A stretch of 64,000 bases of DNA from Flagellimonas sediminis (GTDB taxonomy: Bacteria > Bacteroidota > Bacteroidia > Flavobacteriales > Flavobacteriaceae). How positions within the stretch are numbered: position 1 is the first letter of the stretch; every line of letters starts with the position of its first letter. The DNA is taken from contig NZ_JAAAMI010000001.1 in NCBI RefSeq assembly GCF_010500845.1, positions 372,001-436,000 of the forward strand, in the 5' to 3' direction. Shown here piece after piece: positions 10,310-20,123 of the stretch. The notes beneath the pieces are model-generated. The model was given only the letters and a program-made list of their open reading frames with translations, was not told the DNA's origin and made no database searches. The position numbers and the translations under genes were made by a program.

Positions 10310-12697
10310 ATGTTTAAGAACAACCTAAAAATAGCTTGGCGAAACCTTGTAAAAAGAAAGGGGTTCTCATTTATCAACATTCTAGGCCTTTCCATGGGGT
10401 TTGGTTGCAGTATTCTGATATTCCTTTTCGTTCAATATCATTTGCAGTTCGATGATTTCCATCAAAATGCCGACCGCATCTATCGGTTCAACACGGAGGA
10501 ACACCGTGACCTTATCGATTACGAGGCCGCCGTGCCACCGGGTTTTGCCAATGCTTTTAAACAGGATTATGACTATGCCGAAATCGTGGCCAAAAGTGCA
10601 GATCGTGATAATTGGCTCATTACCATTGAGAAGAATGCCACTAAAAAGCAGTTGAAAGCCAATGTTGCCTTCACAGAGGCCGGGTTTTTCAAAATCTTCA
10701 ACTACCCTTTGGTGGATGGTTCCAATACAGCACCCATATCAGAGCCCAATACGGCATTGATCACAGAGCAAATGGCCCAAAAGATGTTCGGGGATGAAGA
10801 CCCCATCAACAAGACCTTTGTGCTGGAAAATAACCAGACTATAAAGGTGACCGGTGTGCTAAAGGATCTTCCTAAAACAACACTGACGCAGGCACAGGTT
10901 TTCCTCTCTTTCGATACCTTAAAGAGTTATGATGAGTTTATGTCCTCCGAAAGCTGGGGGGGCATCAATTCTTCCCTTCACTGTTACGCTCTCATGCGGC
11001 CAAACCAGAATATTGCCCAAATCGAGGACCAATTACAAGGGTATGTGAAAAAGTTCAGGCCCGATTCCAAAAATGTGCACCACTACAAACTTCAGGCCCT
11101 AAAAGACATCCATTTTGACGACCGATACAGTGGTGGCATCAATGCGAAATCACTATGGATATTTTCCTTGATAGGCCTTTTCATCTTAGTGGTGGCCAGC
11201 ATCAATTTCATCAACATCTCCACGGCACAGTCCGTTAACCGATCAAAAGAGGTTGGCGTACGCAAAGTATTGGGTAGCTATAAGCGGGAGCTGTTTTGGC
11301 AATTTATGGCAGAAACCCTCATTGTCAGTGTATTGGCCCTGAGTTTAGGCGTTTCACTTTGCTTGCTTGCGCTACCCTCTTTCAACACCGTTTTTGGGTT
11401 GGAACTATCCTTTAAGGAATTGTTGAATATGAAGTTTTTAGGTTTTATAGTGCTGTTATTGGGGTTGGTCACCTTGCTGGCCGGGAGCTACCCCGGCGTA
11501 CTATTGGCGAGGATTGCACCTGTACTTGCGCTGAAAAGAAAACTTTCCCATAATGATACAGGTGGTTATTTAACCCGCAAGACACTTGTGGTCACCCAGT
11601 TTGTAATCTCCATTGTGCTCATTATCGGTTCCATCGTGGTGGGCAAACAATTAAAGTATGCCATCAAATCAGACCTAGGGTTTGCCAAGGATGGTATTGT
11701 AATGGTTGAAATTCCTGAAGAAATTGAAACTACACAGTTGCTCGGTCTTAAAGAGCGGATTTTACAAAATTCTGGCGTGGAGAACCTCACGGCCTGTTTT
11801 GCTTCACCAGGTGCCGGAAATAATTCCTGGGGAACCAGTGTAAAATTCAACAACCGACCTGAATCAGAGGAATTCAGCATGCAGGTAAAAGCTGGCGACA
11901 TTGATTATTTAAAGGCATTTGACATAGACCTTGTGGCAGGGCGAAACTTTTATGTCAAGGATTCTGTAGATGAAATCTTGGTTAATGAAGACTTTGTTCA
12001 AAAGGTTGGGGTTTCTGATCCACAAGAAATCTTAGGCAGCCAAATTAACATCAATGATGGTCTTGCCAAGGGTACTATTGTTGGAGTGGTAGCAGATTTT
12101 CACGATGGAGATTTCCATGAAAAGATCAATCCCGTTTTCATAGCCCCAGAGCCACGACTTTATACAGAGTTAGCTATAAAAATCAATATGGCTTCTGCAA
12201 AAAATGCTTTACAACATATTGAAAATGAATGGTCTGCTGCCTTTCCGGATTACGTTTTCGAATACGATTTTTTGGACGACCGTGTGGCGGAACTCTATCA
12301 AACAGAACAACGGTTCCTTTCGCTCATCGGGATTTTTTCAGGACTGGCCATTTTCATCGGATGTCTGGGCATCTATGGACTCATCCTCTTCTTTGTGGTG
12401 CAAAAAACAAAGGAAATCGGAATTAGAAAAGTGTTGGGCGCAGGCCTCTCCAGTCTTGTGGGATTGGTCATGCAGGATTTCCTCAAACTTATCCTCATCG
12501 CAGGTGCCATCGCCACGCCAATTGCCTGGTACTTTATGAACCAATGGCTCGAAAATTTCGAGTATAGAACGCCCTTAAACTGGTGGATATTTGTGTTGGC
12601 AGTGGTCATCATCATGGCCATAACCTTGCTCACCATCAGTTACCAAGCTATTAAAGCGGCCATTGCCAACCCCGTGAAAAGCTTGCGCATAGAATAA
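10310..12697 (+). CDS. FtsX/MacB-type ABC permease (array gene 6)
   Basis: 795 residues. Signatures are KEVGVRKVLGSY and KEIGIRKVLGAG. After membrane segment 5 it has VGKQLKYAIKSDLGF, which resembles IGKQLQYSIKSDMGF in the last permease (29748) and VGKQLYYVMNKDMGI in the gene at 15182, so these three appear to be one subgroup. Periplasmic domain 2 contains VSDPQEILGSQI, close to EPSEVVGTML of the 15182 gene. The protein ends NPVKSLRIE. The leader AAAACGAACCATC before the ATG repeats the one at 5488-5500. Confidence 0.93.
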   Translation: MFKNNLKIAWRNLVKRKGFSFINILGLSMGFGCSILIFLFVQYHLQFDDFHQNADRIYRFNTEEHRDLIDYEAAVPPGFANAFKQDYDYAEIVAKSADRDNWLITIEKNATKKQLKANVAFTEAGFFKIFNYPLVDGSNTAPISEPNTALITEQMAQKMFGDEDPINKTFVLENNQTIKVTGVLKDLPKTTLTQAQVFLSFDTLKSYDEFMSSESWGGINSSLHCYALMRPNQNIAQIEDQLQGYVKKFRPDSKNVHHYKLQALKDIHFDDRYSGGINAKSLWIFSLIGLFILVVASINFINISTAQSVNRSKEVGVRKVLGSYKRELFWQFMAETLIVSVLALSLGVSLCLLALPSFNTVFGLELSFKELLNMKFLGFIVLLLGLVTLLAGSYPGVLLARIAPVLALKRKLSHNDTGGYLTRKTLVVTQFVISIVLIIGSIVVGKQLKYAIKSDLGFAKDGIVMVEIPEEIETTQLLGLKERILQNSGVENLTACFASPGAGNNSWGTSVKFNNRPESEEFSMQVKAGDIDYLKAFDIDLVAGRNFYVKDSVDEILVNEDFVQKVGVSDPQEILGSQININDGLAKGTIVGVVADFHDGDFHEKINPVFIAPEPRLYTELAIKINMASAKNALQHIENEWSAAFPDYVFEYDFLDDRVAELYQTEQRFLSLIGIFSGLAIFIGCLGIYGLILFFVVQKTKEIGIRKVLGAGLSSLVGLVMQDFLKLILIAGAIATPIAWYFMNQWLENFEYRTPLNWWIFVLAVVIIMAITLLTISYQAIKAAIANPVKSLRIE

Positions 12698-12727
12698 CAC
12701 ATCAAAAAACGACAAACTAAAAAGATC

Positions 12728-15160
12728 ATGTTCAAAAACAACCTAAAAATCGCTTGGAGAAGCCTAAAAAAACAGCCGTTCTTCACCTTCCTGAATACAT
12801 TTGGATTAGCTATAGGAATGGCTGGTGGGCTTTTGCTGGGACTTTACATTTATGACGAACTCAGCCACGACACCATGTTTGCCGACGCAGACCGTATCTA
12901 CAGGCTCAATGCAGACATGAAATTTGGGGGCAAGGAAGAAAGGCTCGCCGAAGTTTCCGCTCCCATGGCCCAAGCCATATTGAACGATATCCCGGATGTG
13001 GAACTTGTTACAAGGTTCCGGGGAATCGGCAGTGTCTTCATTAGGCCCCAAGATGCCCGAAGCAATGTTAGGGAAGCCTCTGTCACCTATGCCGATTCCA
13101 CAGTTTTCAAGATGCTGGGTATTCATTTACTTTATGGGGATGCCAGAACTGCCCTAACGGAACCCAACACCTTGGTCATGACCAAAACGGCCGCGGAAAA
13201 ACACTTCCCCATTGATCAGGCCATAGGAAAAACAGTGGTCTTAAATGACCAAGAGGTGTACACCGTGACAGGTGTCATAGAAGATCTTCCCAAAAATTCA
13301 TTTTTAAAGGATCGGGGGCTGTTCCTGTCCATGTCGGGCTATGAGGATTCCCAATTGGCTGAGTGGGGGAACCATAATTATTACACCTTGATCAAGCTAT
13401 TGCCCGGCACCAAAGTAGAAAATATTCAGGATGGGCTGCAAAACATGGTGGGCAAATACCTGATTCCCTATGCGCAAAAATTCTTCCCAGGCATTACGGA
13501 ACAACAGTTCATCGATTCGGGGAACTATATGTACTATTCAACCATTCCGTTGACCGACATTCATTTATATTCCAAGAGAAGTCCTGAGTTCAGTGCCGTA
13601 AGTGATATTAAAAACGTGTATATCCTTGGGGCCATCGCGTTGATCTTGTTGGTGTTGGCCAGCGTCAACTTTATGAACCTTTCCACGGCACACTCCCTAA
13701 AAAGGGCCAAGGAAGTAGGTATTCGAAAAACTCTGGGGTCCCAGCGAAGCAGTTTGATCGGACAGTTTTTAACGGAATCCGGATTGATAGCCATGGGCTC
13801 TTTGGTATTTGCCGTTATTATTGCGGCGGCAGTCATGCCTTTTTATAACGACCTTAGCGGCAAGGACCTATCCATACCTTTTGCCAGTCCATTCTTTTGG
13901 TTGGTCCTTCTTCTGGCCACTTTGGCCCTTGGGGTTCTTTCAGGAAGTTATCCCGCACTTTTTATGTCCCGTTTTGTGGCCGCCAAAGTGCTCAAAGGAC
14001 AAGGTGACAATGCTATAGGTGGAGGACGTGTCCGCAACGCCCTTGTCATACTTCAGTTTTCCATATCCGTCTTTTTGATCATGGGAACACTGACCGTTTT
14101 CCAACAATTAAGCTATATACAAGGAAAGGACCTTGGGTATGCCAAAGATGAGGTTTTGGTAATTCAGGGGGTCAATGCATTGGAGGGTAAAAAGACCGCA
14201 TTTAAAGATGGGGTTTTACGTTTGAGCCAAGTGAATACGGCAACGTTGAGCAGTTATCTCCCAACGCCTTCCGCCAGAAGCAGTGGTACCTTTATGCGTG
14301 CTGAGGACCAGAGCATGGAGAAAGCGCTGAACATGCAACAATGGCAAGTGGATGAAGATTATCTCTCTACCATAGGTCTTTCCATGGTGGCAGGAAGAAA
14401 TTTCGATACGGACCACTTTGCCAGTGATTCCTCTGCCATAATCTTGAACGAAAAGGCCGTTTCCATTTTGGGCAAAACTCCTGAAGAGGTGATAGGTTCC
14501 CAATTCGTCAATGATTTTGATGATGGATCCATCATAACCGTTATAGGGGTGGTAAAGGATTTTCATTTTGAATCCCTTCGGGATGAAGTGTCCGCTCTTG
14601 GGTTATTTTACGGTACGGACTATTCTAGTAACATGGCCATAAAACTCCACGGGGGCGATGTTTCCCGAACCCTCTCGGAAATCGAAACCATTTGGAGGGA
14701 CCTTGCCCCATCACAGCCCTTTGAACATTACTTCATGGACGATTCCTTCAACACTAGTTACGAAGCAGAACAGCGTTTGGGCCAAATCTTCATGATCTTT
14801 ACCGTGCTTTCCATCATGATTGCCTGTTTGGGTCTGCTTGGGTTGGCAGCCTTCAATGCACAAAAACGAGTGAAGGAAATAGGGGTGCGCAAAGTTTTGG
14901 GCGCCGGGGTCGGTCAAATTGTATATCGTCTTTCCATGGATTTCCTAAAACTTGTTGGGCTTTCCGTCGTCATTGCCCTTCCCTTGGGTTGGTATGCCAT
15001 GGACCGCTGGCTACAGGATTTCTCATACCACATCAATATCCCTTGGTGGATCTTTGCCCTCTCGGCTTTAATGGCCGTTGGTGTTGCACTCTTAACCGTA
15101 AGCTACCAAAGTATTAAGGCCGCTATCGTAAATCCCGTAAAAAGTCTGAGGTCAGAATAA
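12728..15160 (+). CDS. FtsX/MacB-type ABC permease (array gene 7)
   Basis: 810 residues. Signatures are KEVGIRKTLGSQ and KEIGVRKVLGAG. Periplasmic domain 2 holds VVKDFHFESLRDE, matching VVEDFHFKNLKED of the gene at 3062, with which it also shares SSYLP/SDYLP and FASDS motifs; I read these two as sister copies. Periplasmic domain 1 includes an insertion-rich end (YAQKFFPGITEQQFIDSGNYMYYS) before TDIHLYS, which makes it one of the longer first domains. The array signature TVSYQSIKAAIVNPVKSLRSE closes the protein. It starts 30 bases after the previous gene. Confidence 0.93.
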   Translation: MFKNNLKIAWRSLKKQPFFTFLNTFGLAIGMAGGLLLGLYIYDELSHDTMFADADRIYRLNADMKFGGKEERLAEVSAPMAQAILNDIPDVELVTRFRGIGSVFIRPQDARSNVREASVTYADSTVFKMLGIHLLYGDARTALTEPNTLVMTKTAAEKHFPIDQAIGKTVVLNDQEVYTVTGVIEDLPKNSFLKDRGLFLSMSGYEDSQLAEWGNHNYYTLIKLLPGTKVENIQDGLQNMVGKYLIPYAQKFFPGITEQQFIDSGNYMYYSTIPLTDIHLYSKRSPEFSAVSDIKNVYILGAIALILLVLASVNFMNLSTAHSLKRAKEVGIRKTLGSQRSSLIGQFLTESGLIAMGSLVFAVIIAAAVMPFYNDLSGKDLSIPFASPFFWLVLLLATLALGVLSGSYPALFMSRFVAAKVLKGQGDNAIGGGRVRNALVILQFSISVFLIMGTLTVFQQLSYIQGKDLGYAKDEVLVIQGVNALEGKKTAFKDGVLRLSQVNTATLSSYLPTPSARSSGTFMRAEDQSMEKALNMQQWQVDEDYLSTIGLSMVAGRNFDTDHFASDSSAIILNEKAVSILGKTPEEVIGSQFVNDFDDGSIITVIGVVKDFHFESLRDEVSALGLFYGTDYSSNMAIKLHGGDVSRTLSEIETIWRDLAPSQPFEHYFMDDSFNTSYEAEQRLGQIFMIFTVLSIMIACLGLLGLAAFNAQKRVKEIGVRKVLGAGVGQIVYRLSMDFLKLVGLSVVIALPLGWYAMDRWLQDFSYHINIPWWIFALSALMAVGVALLTVSYQSIKAAIVNPVKSLRSE

Positions 15161-15181
15161 TACTTAACCAACTCTTTACCC

Positions 15182-17632
15182 ATGATATTGAACAACTTAA
15201 AAATAGCCTGGAGGAGCATCTTAAAGAACAAGCTCTTTTCTTTCATCAATGTGATCGGACTTTCCATTGGGCTTTGTGCCGCTATGGTTATCGGGGCCAT
15301 TGTATACTATGATTTTTCGTTCGATAAGTTCCATAAAGACGGGGACCGAATCTACCGTATAGTCACCGTTTTTAAATCCAAGGAAGGTGAATTCTCCAAC
15401 CGAGGTGTAGCCATTCCTTTAATGCGGACTTTTCAGGAAGGTGTTGCGGGAGTGGAAGTAACGGCTCCCTTTATGAACGCCAATTTTTACAAGGTACAGA
15501 ACAAGGAGGCCAATCTTGATTTCAAGGATGTTGAAAACTCCATCCTTGCCGATGATGCATACTTTGAATTGTTCCAATATGAATGGCTGGCCGGTGATAA
15601 GGCTACGGCACTTTCTGGGCCTGGTCAAGTAGTGCTCTCACAAAAAAAGGCCGAAATCTATTTCCCCCATACCCAAATGGCCAATGTGGTGGGAAGAACG
15701 TTGGTCTACAATGATTCCATTCCCGTTAAGGTAACAGGTGTTGTGGCCGATTTTAAGGAGAAGAGCGATTTGACCTTTACCGAATTCATGTCTTTGGCTT
15801 CGGCAAAAATGTTCAATGAACAGGATATCACCACCAGTGATCAATGGAACAGCACCAGTTCAGGGGACCAACTGTTCATCAAGGTAGCAGATCTGGCTAG
15901 ATTGAAAGACATTCAAGCGCGTTTGGATGCCTTGGCCTTGGAACACAAAAACATGGAGCCTTGGGCCGTTGATGATAATCGCTTGTTCGTTTTACAACCG
16001 CTATCAGAAATTCATTTTGGGGGTAAATACGGGGATTTTCCCTTTAACAATTCAGAGCATGTTGCCAGTATATCGGTGCTTAAAAGCCTAGCTTTTGTTG
16101 CGCTTTTCCTATTGCTCTTGGGCTGTGCCAACTTTATCAACCTAAATTCTGCCCAAGCGTTGACCAGGGCAAAGGAAATAGGGATACGTAAAACCTTGGG
16201 TAGCTCCAAAAAGCAAGTGGTCCGTCAGTTTTTGGGTGAAACGTTGATCTTGACCTCCTTGGCCGCAATCGTTTCCTCGTTATTGGCCCCGGTGCTTTTA
16301 CGGCAGTTCAAAGATTTTCTTCCTTCTGGAATCAGTCTTGGGGTTCTTTTTAGCCCACAAGGCATTTTAGGAATTGTTCTACTGATTGTTGTGGTGAGCA
16401 TTCTTTCTGGATTCTACCCTGCTTTTGTCCTATCCAGGTTTAAACCTGTATCTGTGCTTAAGGGCCAGTTGGCAAAAGGTGATAAAGGGGTTCGCTTAAG
16501 AAAGACCTTGACCGTTTTCCAATTTGTAGTGGCCCAAGTATTTGTAATTGCCACCATGTTAGTGGGCAAGCAGTTGTACTATGTCATGAACAAGGACATG
16601 GGTATTAAAACAGAAGCCATTGCCTATGTGAACCTACCGTGGAACAACAACACCGAGCTAAAGAAAGAGCGTTTGCTGGAAAGAATCAAAGAGATCAAGG
16701 GGCTTTCCAACGTAAGCTGGGCCAACAATCCACCAGCTTCTAATAGCATGTCGTCCACCATGTTAACTTATTTTAAGGATGGAGCAGAAATGCACCAAGA
16801 AACCGAAATTCTGTGGGGCGACATCAACTATTTAAAAACCTATAACATTCCCATACTCTCCGGTAGAGAGCGATTGAACGATAGTATCAAGGAATATGTG
16901 GTGAACGAGGCGTTTGCCAAGGCATTGGGGTTCCAAGAGCCATCGGAGGTAGTGGGGACCATGCTAAAATTGGACACCATGAACATCCCAGTAGTCGGGT
17001 TGATGAAGGATTTCAACCAACGATCTCTAAAATCGAACATTCGGCCACTTGCCCTGACCGGCAATTGGAGAAACAATGGTTATTCCATGATCAATTCCAT
17101 TCACTTTGATTTGGGAACCAATTCCCAACAATGGTCAGAATCCATCGAACAAGTGGAGAATGCCTGGGCTTCCATTTATCCAGATGAAGAGGTGGAGGTG
17201 AAGTTTATGGATGAATTGGTAAAAGGGTTTTACCGAAAGGAGAAGAGCACCGTACAATTGTTGAAATGGGCCACAGGATTGGCCATATTGATTAGTTGTA
17301 TGGGTCTATTGGGTCTTGTGGTCTATACCACGGAAAGACGGATAAAGGAAATTGGAGTACGCAAAGTCTTGGGAGCCAATTTGGCCCAACTGAACCTTCT
17401 TTTGTGCAAGGAATTCCTGATTTTGGTAGGTATCGCCTTTGTTATTTCCGTTCCAATTGCTTGGTACCTGATCCAAGAATGGATCCAAGGTTTTGCCTAC
17501 AAGACCACCTTAAGTTGGTGGGTGTTTTTGTGTAGCGGCATTGGAATGGTGTTTGTGGCCTTGGTGGTCATCGGAACAAGAACCTATAGAACGGCGAACA
17601 TAAACCCTGTAGAAAGCTTGAGGATGGAATGA
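15182..17632 (+). CDS. FtsX/MacB-type ABC permease (array gene 8)
   Basis: 816 residues, the same length as the gene at 29748. Both have the periplasmic motif AYFELFQYEWLAG / AYFNFLEYRWLSG in place of the usual F-x-FPL-x-G, so they look like sisters. Signatures are KEIGIRKTLGSS and KEIGVRKVLGAN. The end differs from most copies: VVIGTRTYRTANINPVESLRME, where GTRT replaces the usual S-(F/Y)-Q; the gene at 27322 also has GTRT. Periplasmic domain 2 ends in KFMDELVKGFYRKEKST before membrane segment 6. It starts 21 bases after the previous stop. Confidence 0.93.
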   Translation: MILNNLKIAWRSILKNKLFSFINVIGLSIGLCAAMVIGAIVYYDFSFDKFHKDGDRIYRIVTVFKSKEGEFSNRGVAIPLMRTFQEGVAGVEVTAPFMNANFYKVQNKEANLDFKDVENSILADDAYFELFQYEWLAGDKATALSGPGQVVLSQKKAEIYFPHTQMANVVGRTLVYNDSIPVKVTGVVADFKEKSDLTFTEFMSLASAKMFNEQDITTSDQWNSTSSGDQLFIKVADLARLKDIQARLDALALEHKNMEPWAVDDNRLFVLQPLSEIHFGGKYGDFPFNNSEHVASISVLKSLAFVALFLLLLGCANFINLNSAQALTRAKEIGIRKTLGSSKKQVVRQFLGETLILTSLAAIVSSLLAPVLLRQFKDFLPSGISLGVLFSPQGILGIVLLIVVVSILSGFYPAFVLSRFKPVSVLKGQLAKGDKGVRLRKTLTVFQFVVAQVFVIATMLVGKQLYYVMNKDMGIKTEAIAYVNLPWNNNTELKKERLLERIKEIKGLSNVSWANNPPASNSMSSTMLTYFKDGAEMHQETEILWGDINYLKTYNIPILSGRERLNDSIKEYVVNEAFAKALGFQEPSEVVGTMLKLDTMNIPVVGLMKDFNQRSLKSNIRPLALTGNWRNNGYSMINSIHFDLGTNSQQWSESIEQVENAWASIYPDEEVEVKFMDELVKGFYRKEKSTVQLLKWATGLAILISCMGLLGLVVYTTERRIKEIGVRKVLGANLAQLNLLLCKEFLILVGIAFVISVPIAWYLIQEWIQGFAYKTTLSWWVFLCSGIGMVFVALVVIGTRTYRTANINPVESLRME

Positions 17633-17670
17633 TTTTATGCTGCCCTTCACGAACAAACAAAACTTAAAAC

Positions 17671-20088
17671 ATGTATAAACTCTATCTAAAAATAGCAAGT
17701 CGATACCTCTTCAAGAACAAATTATATTCTTTCATCAACATCTTTGGGTTGACTGCTGGGATTGCTTCCTTTATGCTCATCATGCTGTATGTGAACCACG
17801 AGCACAGCTATGACAAATTTGAAGGCTCCGACCGAGTGTATCGCGTATACATGGACTATCTTGAAGGTGGAAAATATGTCCCCGGTGATGCCAATGCCTA
17901 CATTGTAAGTGGCCCAACGCTCAAAGAACAGTTTCCCGAGATTGAGGAATTTGCAAGGCTGAGGCGAATAGGTGAAGTGGTACTGTTGCACGATGACGAG
18001 ATTTTTGACCATAATACCGCTTCTTTAGCGGACCCTACATATTTTGATGTCTTTGATCGCTCTTTGGAAAAAGGGGATGTGACCAATGCCTTGAATGAGC
18101 CCTATTCCATTGTATTGAGCACCACTTTGGCAAAAAAAATCTTTGGTGATGCAAACCCCTTGGGAAAGACCTTGAAAATTGCAGGATCGGGCGACTTGTT
18201 GTTCACCGTAACGGGGACAATGAACAACAAAGGGTACAATACCCATTTAAAAAACGATTTTCTGGTTTCCTTCAAAACCTTTTACACCTGGGAAAAATTT
18301 AAACAGGACTGGGATTATACTTGGAACCAAAATGCGTATTTCACCTATATAAAGGTTGACAAAAATGCTGATATTGCCCAGTTGGGACAAAAAATCATGG
18401 ACTATGCCCCAGAGGGGCTGAAAAACGAAAGACACCATATTGAACCCATTGAGGATATACACCTGTACTCTAACAAACCTTATGAGGCAGAAACCAATGG
18501 CAATGGCAACAATGTTCGGTTTTTGGCCATTATCGCCTTTATTACCTTACTACTCTGTTGGATGAATTACATGAACCTCTCCAGCAGCAAATCGTTGGAA
18601 AGGGCCAAGGAAGTCGGTATCAGAAAAGTTGTTGGGGCCAAAAAACCTCAACTAGCCCTTCAGTTTCTTTTGGAGTCGGCCCTTTTGAATATCATCGCCA
18701 TTATTCTTGCCGTGTTATGTGTTTATTTACTGCTCCCAAGTTTTAATGCACTGGTGGAGCAAGATTTAGGGTTGGACAAAGCACAATTGATCTCCCTTTT
18801 GCCCTATTTGGCCATTATGTTGATTGGCGCTTCATTGGCTGCCTTTTATCCCGCATTTGTACTCACCCGATTTAAACCCACAAAGGCCCTTAAGGGAAAA
18901 GCACAGACCTCTTCTGGGGGAGCATTCTTCATCAAAGCTTTGGTCGTGTGCCAATTTGTGGCCACTATCGCCTTGTTGATCGGCACCTTTGTGGCCAATA
19001 AGCAGATCCATTTTCTCAAAAACCGTCCCATTGGGGCCACTCTAGATCCAGTGATTGCCTTAAAGGGGCAGGTGCTCAACAAAACATCCGACTCATTGTT
19101 CAATATGAGTTTTGATGCCTTTGAGGATGAGCTCAGGAAAAACCCATATATAGCCGAGGTCACAGGAGCAGGAACCTACCCAGGAGATTCTTTTGACAAT
19201 TTAAATTCCAATATGGGGATTACGTTCCCTAATGGGAAGTTTGATGAGAAGCATATCTGGTACAATTATAGTGCCGGGGCAGAATATTTTGATGTAATGG
19301 GGATGGAATTTGTTGCCGGGGGCCCATTCGTACAAACCAGTCAAAAATCGAGCAACAATGTTGTGATCAATGAAAAGATGGCGCATTTCATGGAGGTCAC
19401 TGATGTGGAAAGTATTGTTGGAAAAACCATTAACTATTGGGGGGCAGATTGGACTGTGGCCGGGGTAATCAAAGATTACAACCATTCTGGAATGAAGTCG
19501 CCTGTGGTGCCAATGGTCATAAGACATAGAAGAAATGCCCAGAACGTTTTGGTGAAATTGGACCCGAAGGCCATGACCATGGGAAATACCAAAAAGGCCT
19601 TGGATGACATCAGTAGGACATGGCACCAGATCTTTCCGGTAAGCACCTACAATTACACCTTTTTGGACCAGAAATATGAAGCGCTCTTTAAAGATGAACA
19701 GAAGTTTGCCAAGGCTTTCCAGCTTTTTACCGTGCTCGCCATTTTGATCGCTTCCTTGGGATTGTTCGGGCTAACATCCTATACCTGCCTGCAACGTACA
19801 AAGGAAATTGGGATCAGAAAGGTCAACGGAGCGACCATTACCCAGATCCTTTCTCTCTTGAACAAGGATTTTGTGAAGTGGATCGGCCTTGCCTTTGTCA
19901 TTGCCGTTCCCATTGCGTGGTACGCCATGGACAAATGGCTCAGTGTTTTTGCCTATAAAACCCCTTTGAGTTGGTGGGTCTTCGCGTTGGCGGGAATATT
20001 GGCCTTGATGATTGCGCTCCTTACCGTAAGTTGGCAGAGTATTAAAGCGGCCATGATCAATCCAGTTGAAAGCTTACGAAATGAATGA
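17671..20088 (+). CDS. FtsX/MacB-type ABC permease (array gene 9)
   Basis: 805 residues. The N-terminus reads LKIASRYLFKNK instead of the usual LKIAWRNL. The first signature is KEVGIRKVVGAK; the second is KEIGIRKVNGAT, where NGAT replaces LGAS. The next two genes share NGAT in the same place and similar ends (NPVESLRNE, NPVEALKQE, NPVDALRQE), so genes 9-11 form a local subgroup likely made by tandem duplication. This copy keeps both signatures intact, unlike its two neighbours. The 38-base gap in front is the longest in the array and I see no hairpin in it. Confidence 0.93.
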   Translation: MYKLYLKIASRYLFKNKLYSFINIFGLTAGIASFMLIMLYVNHEHSYDKFEGSDRVYRVYMDYLEGGKYVPGDANAYIVSGPTLKEQFPEIEEFARLRRIGEVVLLHDDEIFDHNTASLADPTYFDVFDRSLEKGDVTNALNEPYSIVLSTTLAKKIFGDANPLGKTLKIAGSGDLLFTVTGTMNNKGYNTHLKNDFLVSFKTFYTWEKFKQDWDYTWNQNAYFTYIKVDKNADIAQLGQKIMDYAPEGLKNERHHIEPIEDIHLYSNKPYEAETNGNGNNVRFLAIIAFITLLLCWMNYMNLSSSKSLERAKEVGIRKVVGAKKPQLALQFLLESALLNIIAIILAVLCVYLLLPSFNALVEQDLGLDKAQLISLLPYLAIMLIGASLAAFYPAFVLTRFKPTKALKGKAQTSSGGAFFIKALVVCQFVATIALLIGTFVANKQIHFLKNRPIGATLDPVIALKGQVLNKTSDSLFNMSFDAFEDELRKNPYIAEVTGAGTYPGDSFDNLNSNMGITFPNGKFDEKHIWYNYSAGAEYFDVMGMEFVAGGPFVQTSQKSSNNVVINEKMAHFMEVTDVESIVGKTINYWGADWTVAGVIKDYNHSGMKSPVVPMVIRHRRNAQNVLVKLDPKAMTMGNTKKALDDISRTWHQIFPVSTYNYTFLDQKYEALFKDEQKFAKAFQLFTVLAILIASLGLFGLTSYTCLQRTKEIGIRKVNGATITQILSLLNKDFVKWIGLAFVIAVPIAWYAMDKWLSVFAYKTPLSWWVFALAGILALMIALLTVSWQSIKAAMINPVESLRNE

Positions 20089-20123
20089 CTCCAATCAAAA
20101 GAACAATTAAATGAAAATGTGAC

